Origin: an uncultured Mycoplasma sp.
GTDB lineage: Bacteria > Bacillota_I > Bacilli_A > RF39 > UBA660
Length of the DNA: 7,151 nucleotides
Assembly: GCA_947565485.1 (NCBI GenBank)
Contig: CANOGG010000058.1
Location: forward strand, 1 to 7,151
Direction of reading: 5' to 3'
Part shown: positions 1-5,776 of the stretch, piece by piece
How the letters are laid out: each line of letters opens with the position of its first letter
How positions within the stretch are numbered: position 1 is the first letter of the stretch
Notes under the pieces: generated by a model
Database searches by the model: none
What the model saw: the letters and a program-made list of their open reading frames with translations, nothing else
What the model was told of the DNA's origin: nothing
Position numbers and translations under genes: made by a program

Positions 1-121
1 GCATTAGAGGAAGAGTGATAATAATAAATACGAGAGATAAAAATATATCTAAAAATCTTTTAACATATTTATACATGAGATACCAACTTTCTTTTTTTAT
101 TATATCAAAGAAATTAAGAAA

Positions 122-148
122 AGACTATTATTTTAGAAAAAATAGTCT
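122..148 (-). terminator. Probable rho-independent terminator of the minus-strand operon
   Basis: An inverted repeat of 8 bp (122-129 with 141-148) begins three bases past the stop codon of the Nudix regulator gene. Inside it, after one mismatch, three further A-T pairs (131-133 with 137-139) can form. Read on the minus strand, the hairpin is followed by a T-rich tract (TTTTCTTAATTTC). The position directly after a stop codon supports its role. The stem is AT-rich, so strength is uncertain. On the plus strand no T-run follows, so it should work mainly for the leftward operon. Confidence 0.6.
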
Positions 149-150
149 AG

Positions 151-828
151 TTAGAAGACATGTGTATTCTCTTTATAATTATGGTCGAATTTATAGATTT
201 TGGCAGGCTTTTTGCCTTCGAAGTTTTTATATTTATTGGTGTCTTTGATGAAATTTAGACTAAGGAGTTTCTTGCGGAAGTTACGACGGTCGAATTTTTT
301 GTCGAGAATAGTCTCATAAACTTTTTGAATCTCAGGAATAGTAAAGCCATCGGGATAAAGACTCTTTAAAATATTGGTTTCAACAATGCGCTCGCGTAAA
401 GTTTTTATCCCCTCTTCTAAAAGTTTATTGTGGTCATAGGCAAGAAGCGGAATATCAGAGATACTCATCCAAGTAGCATCAAGAGTTTTTGTTGTTTCCT
501 TTAGTAATTTAACACGCTTGGAATCAATAATACCGATGTATGTAATGGCAATCATTCTTTTTATAGGGGAACGAGTAACATCACCGATTACAGATGAGAG
601 ATAAATTTCAATATTCTCGAGACCTGTTTTCTCGTAGATTTCTCTTTTCATACCACTTAGTAGTTCTTCATTGTTATAAAGAGCACCACCAATTAGAGCC
701 CACATACCATTAAAGGGAGCATTTTTACGTTTAATTAATAATACTTTAATAACACCATTATCAATAGTGAAAATAGTGCTAATTAAGTGGATGCCAATAT
801 TCTTATATAAAGGTTTTTTTGTTTCCAT
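151..828 (-). CDS. nrtR: NrtR-family Nudix-domain transcriptional regulator
   Basis: The 225-residue protein has the two-part layout of NrtR, an ADP-ribose-responsive regulator of NAD and related metabolism. Residues about 8-130 form a Nudix fold, with the box running from G48 to L70 (G48, E54, R62, E63, E66, G69). Residues about 147-215 form the NrtR winged helix: GFTIPEIQKVYE, FDRRNFRKKLL, then GKKPAKIYKF. The linker YDHNKLLEEGIKTLRERI is also typical. K67 stands where the Nudix box normally has a second metal-binding Glu, and ALIGG replaces the usual ALPGG, so hydrolysis is doubtful and effector binding is more likely (inference). The ATG at 826-828 has a TAAAGGAG site overlapping the upstream gene's TAA stop, suggesting translational coupling. 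No NAD gene lies nearby in the window, so the regulon is unknown. Length is normal for the family. Confidence 0.85.
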   Translation of the reverse strand: METKKPLYKNIGIHLISTIFTIDNGVIKVLLIKRKNAPFNGMWALIGGALYNNEELLSGMKREIYEKTGLENIEIYLSSVIGDVTRSPIKRMIAITYIGIIDSKRVKLLKETTKTLDATWMSISDIPLLAYDHNKLLEEGIKTLRERIVETNILKSLYPDGFTIPEIQKVYETILDKKFDRRNFRKKLLSLNFIKDTNKYKNFEGKKPAKIYKFDHNYKENTHVF

Positions 829-837
829 TGATAGATG

Positions 838-845
838 CTCCTTTA
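838..845 (-). promoter_or_regulatory. Ribosome binding site of the NrtR-like gene, overlapping the upstream stop codon
   Basis: Read on the minus strand the site is TAAAGGAG. Its first three bases are the TAA stop of the 453-residue protein, and it lies 9 nt before the ATG at 826-828. The overlap means ribosomes finishing the upstream gene end on the site used to start the regulator. This fixes the regulator's start and ties the two genes into one operon. Confidence 0.7.
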
Positions 846-2204
846 CATTTTAGGTTCTCTAGTACCATCTAAGAGAGTAAAAATATAGTTTTTATACTCA
901 CTTATTTTAGAGATAACATTATTAATGATGGCGAGGTCTTTAGAATTCTGATAGTTATTTTTTAGGATTGTGGTACTTTCTTCTAAAGCAGTTATTTTAG
1001 TAGCAAGAACAGATAATTCTTCAGAGTCAATTAGACCATCACTCAACATATTATTGTAAGTTTCGATGAGACTTGATAGTTCATCTTTAAGACTATTTAT
1101 AGAGGGAGTTTCAGGAAGAGGAGATGGATTTCTAAGAGCGTCTAATTTAATTTTAAGGTCGGCGCTTAAGTCGGAAGCAATTTTTAGTTCAAACTCAGTG
1201 GTGCCGAGGTCATGGGCTAGAAGAGTTAAAATATCGATTAGAGATTTTTCAGTAGTTAGGGAATTTAATAATTTTTCTTTATAATAAGCAATTTCACTTA
1301 AAAAGAGGATATCAGGAGTAGGATTATTTTGGTCTTTTATTAAAGATATGAGAGATTGGTAATGAGTTTTATAAGGAGGAAGAGGTTCTTTCTGTGATGA
1401 AGATTGTCTATTTTCTTTACTCTTTAAAGTAAATAATTTTTGCTGGTAATAGTTATATTTTTGGACATCTTTTAAGTGGCGAGCTTCATACATTTTGGTG
1501 GCATAATAGTCCATTTGTTCTTTAGGTGTCATTTGGTCGAACTCACTTTTTCTGACTGTCGCCGGATATCTAGTAATGATATTATTTATTTTAGCACGGA
1601 TGGTATTTATCTTTGGAATATCGTTTGATGCCTCGGCGAGTTTTAGTTCTTTTTCTAAAGGGTTTAATTCATGGGCCATAGGATGGATGTAGCGTTTGAT
1701 AATTGGTTTAGTCTCATAGCTAATACTAATGGTGTTTGTATTAGTGGAGGAGTTTGGGTTAGAGGTTAACTCAAGAGATATTAGTTTAAGACCTTTTTCG
1801 CGAAATTTTAGGGTTAAGTAAGCAAGGCCATAATCTTTTTGGGGTTCAACTAAAAAGAAGTATTTAGATTTGCTAAGGTCTTGGACAGTAGTTTCTTCTT
1901 CGATGGTGCCAGTATTAGAGAGAATTTTAGTTATCAGCTTATTGATTTCATGGTCAATATTTTCGCCATTTAGAGAGAAGATGCGCATAGTTTCGAGAAA
2001 ATATTCTTCAATGTTAGGATTACTGGCTTTATTAGCATCAGTCAGAAAACGTTTTTTAGCATAGGTATAGAGAAGTTTGGCACTCTTGATTTTTAAAATC
2101 AGGTCTGGGTCGGTTACAGGGACATTATTGGATTTTAAATATACCTCAGTTCCAGTGACTTCATAATTGGTTTCATATTTGATTAATTCAGCTAGAGTAA
2201 ACAT
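843..2204 (-). CDS. Uncharacterised 453-residue soluble, mostly helical protein
   Basis: I do not recognise a family. The protein has no signal peptide or membrane segment and appears to contain no Cys and no Trp. Residues about 1-110 look alpha-helical. Residues about 113-165 alternate hydrophobic stretches (KYFFLVE, LAYLTLKF, KLISLELTS, NTISISYE), suggesting a small beta-sheet. Residues about 180-262 contain two similar charged helix pairs, NPLEKELKLAEASND onward and PKEQMDYYATKMYEARHLK onward, which could be a TPR-like or coiled-coil repeat. A polar Ser/Gln/Pro linker (about 262-280) leads to a helical C-terminal part (281-450). The ATG has an AGAGAGGAG site 9 nt upstream. The gene lies 91 nt after the zinc-ribbon membrane protein and 14 nt before the NrtR-like regulator, so it is the middle gene of a likely operon. 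A cytoplasmic scaffold or adaptor role is possible but unsupported by homology. Confidence 0.75.
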   Translation of the reverse strand: MFTLAELIKYETNYEVTGTEVYLKSNNVPVTDPDLILKIKSAKLLYTYAKKRFLTDANKASNPNIEEYFLETMRIFSLNGENIDHEINKLITKILSNTGTIEEETTVQDLSKSKYFFLVEPQKDYGLAYLTLKFREKGLKLISLELTSNPNSSTNTNTISISYETKPIIKRYIHPMAHELNPLEKELKLAEASNDIPKINTIRAKINNIITRYPATVRKSEFDQMTPKEQMDYYATKMYEARHLKDVQKYNYYQQKLFTLKSKENRQSSSQKEPLPPYKTHYQSLISLIKDQNNPTPDILFLSEIAYYKEKLLNSLTTEKSLIDILTLLAHDLGTTEFELKIASDLSADLKIKLDALRNPSPLPETPSINSLKDELSSLIETYNNMLSDGLIDSEELSVLATKITALEESTTILKNNYQNSKDLAIINNVISKISEYKNYIFTLLDGTREPKM

Positions 2205-2233
2205 ATTTAATTTTCTCCTCTCTATTTGTTTTT

Positions 2234-2262
2234 ATTATATAATATTTTAGGAGTGATTACTA
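2234..2262 (-). promoter_or_regulatory. Weak candidate internal promoter before the 453-residue gene
   Basis: In the 91-nt gap between the membrane protein and the 453-residue gene, the minus strand carries TATAAT at 2234-2239. The best matching -35 (TAGTAA, 2257-2262, 17-nt spacing) fits only three of six consensus bases, and there is no TG extension. It could give extra expression of the two downstream genes, but a TATAAT is easily met by chance in DNA this AT-rich. Confidence 0.3.
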
Positions 2263-2295
2263 TATTATTTTTTTCATTAGATAATTTGTTTAGTT

Positions 2296-3147
2296 TTAAA
2301 GAAAATTGGAAATAATACTTTCAAGTCCAGAAGTTATGAGTTTTAAATAAATATAGAAGGCAAGTGTCAAGATAAGACAGAGGCTGATACTATAAAAGTA
2401 GGCCTTTACCTCACCTTCTAGAGCTAGCTCTTTATTTATTAGTTCATAGATTAGAATTGTAGTATAGATAAGGCCACCAAAGAGGCAAAGCGTTCCAAGT
2501 GGGGTCCAGAAAATGCCGATAATTTTGGAGATAAGCATGCTAATAATAGCAAAAGGAATGATAGAGAGACTACTAATGCCGAGGAGTTTAAAGAAGTTAG
2601 GACGTTTTTTTAAAAAAAGACTACCAACATAGAAGACACCAGCGATGAGAAAAAGCATTAGAGCATAGAGAACGTAATTTTTGAAGATAAGACTAATAAA
2701 ATTTAATTCGGCAATATTTTCAATATTCCAGGAATAGTAGATGTCGCCAGCGAGAGAAAATCTGATGTCGCGCGCAGCGGTTATCATCGCACTTACGAGG
2801 CCAGCGATTGTTAAAAGACCAGCGATAATGGCCGTTAAAATTAAAGATAGTTTAGGATTACTTAGTTTCTTTTCTTCTTCATTATAATTTTTGAATGGTT
2901 TTAGAAAACCTCCAGTTAGGCACTTGACATAGTTTATGGACTCAGGTATGACAGTTTCATAACACCCTTGAATATTTTGGGGAGGAGCAATTACTTCTTT
3001 TGGCGGTAGTTCGCTTGGACTTGGAACACTTGTTAGAACACTGGGAGTATTATTTACAGGAGTATTATCAGGCGTTAAGGGAGCATTACAATTTCGACAG
3101 ACGGTTGCACCTACTTCATTAATCATTCCACACTTTAAACAATTCAT
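2296..3147 (-). CDS. Zinc-ribbon membrane protein with five predicted helices (Yip1-like architecture)
   Basis: The N-terminus is a short zinc ribbon with two CxxC knuckles (C3/C6 and C17/C20), expected to bind one zinc and lie in the cytoplasm. A Pro/Thr/Ser-rich linker follows (about 22-66). Next comes an amphipathic stretch, FLKPFKNYNEEEKKL, that precedes the first membrane helix in many zinc-ribbon/Yip1-like proteins of Bacillota. Hydrophobic segments lie at about 101-124, 158-179, 191-213, 217-237 and 250-271. No enzymatic motif is visible, and members of this architecture have no settled function. Membrane organisation or sensing is only an inference. The ATG has a perfect AGGAGG at 3155-3160 with 7-nt spacing. 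It is the first gene of the leftward operon and is divergent from the CmpB-like gene. Confidence 0.8.
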   Translation of the reverse strand: MNCLKCGMINEVGATVCRNCNAPLTPDNTPVNNTPSVLTSVPSPSELPPKEVIAPPQNIQGCYETVIPESINYVKCLTGGFLKPFKNYNEEEKKLSNPKLSLILTAIIAGLLTIAGLVSAMITAARDIRFSLAGDIYYSWNIENIAELNFISLIFKNYVLYALMLFLIAGVFYVGSLFLKKRPNFFKLLGISSLSIIPFAIISMLISKIIGIFWTPLGTLCLFGGLIYTTILIYELINKELALEGEVKAYFYSISLCLILTLAFYIYLKLITSGLESIISNFL

Positions 3148-3191
3148 ATAATTTCCTCCTACTTTTTTGAAACTTTATTTCTATTTATTTA

Positions 3192-3200
3192 ATTATATCA
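3192..3200 (-). promoter_or_regulatory. Extended -10 promoter of the leftward operon
   Basis: Read on the minus strand, the bases are TGATATAAT: a perfect TATAAT (3192-3197) with the TGn extension directly upstream. No convincing -35 is present at 16-18 nt, which is common when an extended -10 is used. Transcription should start near 3185, giving a leader of roughly 37 nt that contains the AGGAGG site. The divergent gap (3148-3345, 198 nt) holds this promoter and the rightward one. I saw no clear operator palindrome between them. Confidence 0.6.
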
Positions 3201-3299
3201 TATTTTTTATTAATAAAGATGGCAATAGAAGAAACTAGACATTTATTTGTAAAGTGTTTGATAAGCTAGGTGTTTAGAATGGTTAGGCGAAATTATACT

Positions 3300-3327
3300 T
3301 TTATATTTAGAAATTTATTGGTATAAT
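3300..3327 (+). promoter_or_regulatory. Extended -10 promoter of the CmpB-like/glycosyltransferase unit
   Basis: TGGTATAAT at 3319-3327 is a perfect TATAAT with the TGn extension. A partial -35 (TTTATA, 3300-3305, four of six consensus bases) sits 16 nt upstream. The expected start of transcription is near 3334, only about 12 nt before the ATG at 3346. The leader would be very short and the AAAGG at 3333-3337 would lie at its extreme 5' end. Confidence 0.6.
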
Positions 3328-3345
3328 TAGGTAAAGGTTGGTATT

Positions 3346-4017
3346 ATGAATAAAGAGAAAAAAGTTTTTGCACAGGGTGTATGTTTTGATAAAATGGTGA
3401 TTTTGTTTATGCTGGGAAGTTTTATTGGAGCGATGCATGAGAGTATATGGGGAGTGATTAAAAGGTTATATTGGTATGGAAAGTTTGTATGGACTAATCA
3501 TGCTGGAGTTATTTATGGGCCTTTTAATCCCCTTTATGGATTTGGGATAGTGCTTATTATTTTGGTGTTAGCTAGAAAGAAAAGGAAGCCTTGGCAAACA
3601 TTTATGTATGGGGCAGTATTAGGGGGAGTTTTCGAGTATATAACAAGTTTTTTATTGGAGTTATTTTTGGGAGCACGGTCGTGGGATTATAGTGATTATT
3701 TTTTAAATATTAATGGACGGACGACGATTCCTTATATGATTTTTTGGGGTATAGGGATAATGATTTTAGTGCATTTAGTTTTTCCTTTTGTTTCGAAAGG
3801 AATTGAGGCAATACCGTATAAGCTAGGGAAATTTATCGTGTGGTTTTGTGTAGTATTTATGAGTATTAATATGGTAGTATCATGGACTGCCTTGGTAAGA
3901 CAAGTTTTGAGACATAAAGGCGTGGCACCATATACTTTTGTAGGCGAGTTTTATGATAAGGTTTATACGGATGAATTTTTGAAGAAGATTTATCGGAATA
4001 TGAAGTTTGTGAAGTAG
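3346..4017 (+). CDS. CmpB-like putative ABC-transporter-type membrane protein (PF06541 family)
   Basis: The 223-residue membrane protein matches the family annotated as putative ABC-transporter type IV / CmpB, whose real function is not established. Recognisable signatures are GVIYGPFNPLYG (54-65), FEYITSFLLELF (96-107, with E97, S101 and E105) and WDYSDYFLNINGR (113-125). Hydrophobic segments lie at about 17-37, 61-76, 83-107, 128-149 and 161-182, so it should be an integral membrane protein. No ATP-binding subunit is encoded in the window, so a transporter role is not supported by context. The ATG has a weak AAAGG site at 3333-3337. The stop is TAG, the only annotated gene end here that is not TAA. 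An in-frame TGA follows 12 bases later and overlaps the next gene's GTG. The glycosyltransferase begins 11 nt downstream, so the two are probably co-transcribed. Confidence 0.85.
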   Translation: MNKEKKVFAQGVCFDKMVILFMLGSFIGAMHESIWGVIKRLYWYGKFVWTNHAGVIYGPFNPLYGFGIVLIILVLARKKRKPWQTFMYGAVLGGVFEYITSFLLELFLGARSWDYSDYFLNINGRTTIPYMIFWGIGIMILVHLVFPFVSKGIEAIPYKLGKFIVWFCVVFMSINMVVSWTALVRQVLRHKGVAPYTFVGEFYDKVYTDEFLKKIYRNMKFVK

Positions 4018-4031
4018 GTGGTTAAAAAGTG
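4016..4031 (+). promoter_or_regulatory. Ribosome binding site and GTG start of the glycosyltransferase
   Basis: AGGTGG at 4016-4021 differs from the ideal site by one base and sits 7 nt before a GTG at 4029-4031. It overlaps the last two bases of the CmpB-like stop codon. This spacing, plus the membrane helix that begins right after the GTG, supports the GTG as the start. It also suggests coupling to the upstream gene. Confidence 0.55.
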
Positions 4032-5231
4032 ATATTAAGTATTTTAGGAAGTGGCTTTATTTTAGGAGCGATGGGATTACTTGTTTGGCAAAAGATAAAT
4101 TCGTTTAAAAATGATAATAGACCTAAAAGAGGCAGAGAGAGTTGGCAAGATGTTTGTATTTTAATTCCGGCGAGAGATGAGTCAAGAGTGATTGAGGACT
4201 TATTAGTTAGTATAAAGAGGCAGAGTAAACCAATCAAGATGCAAAATGTTTACGTGATTGTCGAAGATATTCAAGATAAAAGTGTGGGGATTGCGAATAA
4301 GTATGGAGCAAGTTATTTTGTGAGGCAGGAACTACATTTGAAGAGTAAGGGATATGCGCTTGATGAGATGATTAAAGAGTTAGAGAGAAGAGAAAAATAT
4401 TATGAGGCTTATTTTATAATAGATGCGGATAATGTCTTAGATAAAGATTTCTTAAGAGAGATGGAAGCGTCTTATAAACAGGGTTATGATATTGTAACTA
4501 GCTACCGTAATATGAAAAATGGGAATGATTCAGTAATTGCCGCTTGTTCGGGGATAACATTCTCTTTTTTGAATACAAATGGGAATAAGGTTAAGTCGCA
4601 GAGGTCGTTAAACGTGACACTTTCAGGGACGGGACTCTTTATTGTAGGTGATTTGATTAAAAAATGGCAGGGGTTTCCCTTTCATTCTCTCACAGAGGAT
4701 TATGAGTTAACTCTTTATGCAATAGAAAATAATCTAACTTCAGTTTATAATGATAAAGCAATGTTTTATGATTAGCAGCCGATTAGGTATAGAGATACCA
4801 TTAATCAGAGGATGAGATGGATTAGAGGTTATTTTGATAATCGAAAAAAATATATATCAAGGTTTCGAAAGATAGTTAAAGGTAATAAAAATAGAGGGTC
4901 AGTTATTTTTGAAATAGTGGGAATGACACCTTATATTTTGATGATTATAGGAGTGCTATTAATTATTTTGGAACAAATACTGGGTGATTTTCAGGTGGGT
5001 AAAATTATGCTAGTGCTGGTTTTAGCTTATATTATTTTTTTAATTTTGACACTTGGAGTTGTGGTAAAAGATAAAAAATTAGATATAGATAGAAAGATGA
5101 AAGTTAAAGCAGTTTTGGTAAGTCCCCTCTTCTTCCTTACGTATGTTCCTTGTGCGTTAAAAGCATTATTAAAAAAGAATATAACGTGGACAAAGGTGGA
5201 ACATTCAAAAAGATGGAAAGAAAAAGAATAA
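4029..5231 (+). pseudogene. Membrane family 2 glycosyltransferase split by one in-frame TAG
   Basis: Reading through a single TAG (4773-4775) gives 400 codons of a processive-type GT2 enzyme that moves a sugar from a nucleotide donor at the membrane. Before the stop: an N-terminal membrane helix (about 2-20), CILIPARDES (43-52), KGYAL (107-111), the metal-binding DAD (132-134), and TED (222-224) with the catalytic Asp. After it, in the same frame: QPIRYRD, then QRMRW (260-264), three membrane helices (about 294-316, 323-346, 359-379), and TWTKVEH near the end. Relatives usually read YDEQP where this reads YD-stop-QP, so a GAG to TAG change explains the break. The first piece (4029-4775, 248 residues) lacks QxxRW and the C-terminal helices. 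A downstream ATG at 4812 opens the rest (139 residues), with no strong site before it. Without readthrough, activity is unlikely. Ends at TAA, one base from the VanZ stop. Confidence 0.88.
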
Positions 5232-5254
5232 CTTAGTGATGGTTATTCTTTTTT
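5221..5254. terminator. Shared bidirectional terminator of the convergent GT2 and VanZ genes
   Basis: A perfect 12-bp inverted repeat (5221-5232 with 5242-5253) encloses a 9-nt loop. The stem sequence itself supplies a T-run on each strand: TTCTTTTTT at 5246-5254 on the plus strand, and TTCTTTTT on the minus strand. The glycosyltransferase stop lies within the left arm and the VanZ stop lies in the loop. One hairpin therefore serves two convergent genes with one base between their stops. The stem is AT-rich, so its efficiency is uncertain. Confidence 0.75.
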
Positions 5255-5690
5255 CGGGAAATGATATGAGTGAGGAAGATGCTTATAGCACTGGCAACAG
5301 TATCTATTAAGACGTCATAGAGGCGAGCAGTACGACCAGGAGAGAATAATTGGTGAAACTCATCTATGCTCGCGAGACTTAAGCAGATGATAATACTGAT
5401 GATTATTTTAGATTTTAGATTATAGGTGCTTAAGATAAGATATACTAAAATACCTAAGGTGAAGTAAAGAGTGAAATGGGCACATTTACGAACCGGGTTT
5501 TTCGAATAAGAGTTTTTTTCTTTTCGGGAGTAATATTTTTTTTAGTTACTTTTAGGACTTTATCAATTATTTTGGAAGTAAAGTTATCACTGGTTGTGAT
5601 GCTTTTAAAACCATTTTGGTGAGAAAAATAGAAAATAGTCGCGAGCAAAAGAAAGGCTAAAGTTATTAAAATTATTCTTTTTGATTTCAT
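5233..5690 (-). pseudogene. VanZ-family membrane protein with a one-base frameshift
   Basis: The first frame (from the ATG at 5688-5690) gives an N-terminal membrane helix and YFSHQNG, SDNFTSKIIDKVL and ITPEKKK, about 59 residues typical of VanZ. It then runs out of frame and stops at TAG 5454-5456. From the run of seven T on the plus strand (5513-5519), the -1 frame continues the family exactly: NPVRKCAHFTLYFTLG, then IDEFHQLFSPGRTARLYDV and a final helix, ending at TAA 5233-5235. Restoring one A gives 152 residues, a normal length. VanZ-like proteins are small integral membrane proteins linked by name to teicoplanin resistance, but their biochemical role is unsettled. The start has AAAGGA 6 nt upstream. 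The homopolymer site suggests a natural indel, slippage or sequencing error. The intact conserved residues on both sides argue for a very recent event. Confidence 0.88.
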
Positions 5691-5725
5691 TTTTATTCCT
5701 TTCTTTTTAGAGATGATTTTAGTAT

Positions 5726-5754
5726 ATTATAGCATTTATAATTAATATTGGAAA
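5726..5754 (-). promoter_or_regulatory. Promoter of the VanZ-like gene
   Basis: The minus strand reads TGCTATAAT (5726-5734), a perfect -10 with TGn extension. At 17-nt spacing there is a -35 of TTTCCA (5749-5754) that matches four of six consensus bases. Transcription should begin near 5719, leaving about 29 nt before the ATG and including the AAAGGA site. No strong terminator separates it from the flippase gene upstream, so readthrough from that gene is also possible. Confidence 0.65.
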
Positions 5755-5776
5755 GATTAATTTAAAATTTTGCACT

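Noticed and set aside
1..18. Possible last codons of a plus-strand gene (ALEEE then TGA)
   Set aside because: Five codons are too few to support a gene. It is plausible as the tail of a convergent neighbour, but cannot be tested inside the window.
15..248. Open plus-strand frame of 77 codons starting with GTG
   Set aside because: Most of its second half is antisense to the well-supported regulator gene and its terminator. The composition is low-complexity Tyr/Arg/Lys, and no family signature is seen.
1066..2064. Plus-strand open frames at 1066-1284 and 1870-2064
   Set aside because: Both are antisense shadows of the 453-residue coding sequence. They have no ribosome binding support and no recognisable protein features.
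3201..3300. Repeated GTGTTT in the divergent promoter gap as an operator
   Set aside because: Only a 6-base match is repeated, with no symmetry and no match to a site I know. Chance is sufficient.
4022..4237. Minus-strand frame of 71 codons
   Set aside because: It is antisense to the start of the glycosyltransferase, whose motifs are unmistakable.
4773..4781. TAG-CAG-CCG as a viral-type leaky stop context, or TAG as pyrrolysine
   Set aside because: The CAG CC bases are explained by the conserved Gln-Pro that follows. No pyrrolysine genes or suppressor tRNA are visible, and the enzyme family does not use pyrrolysine.
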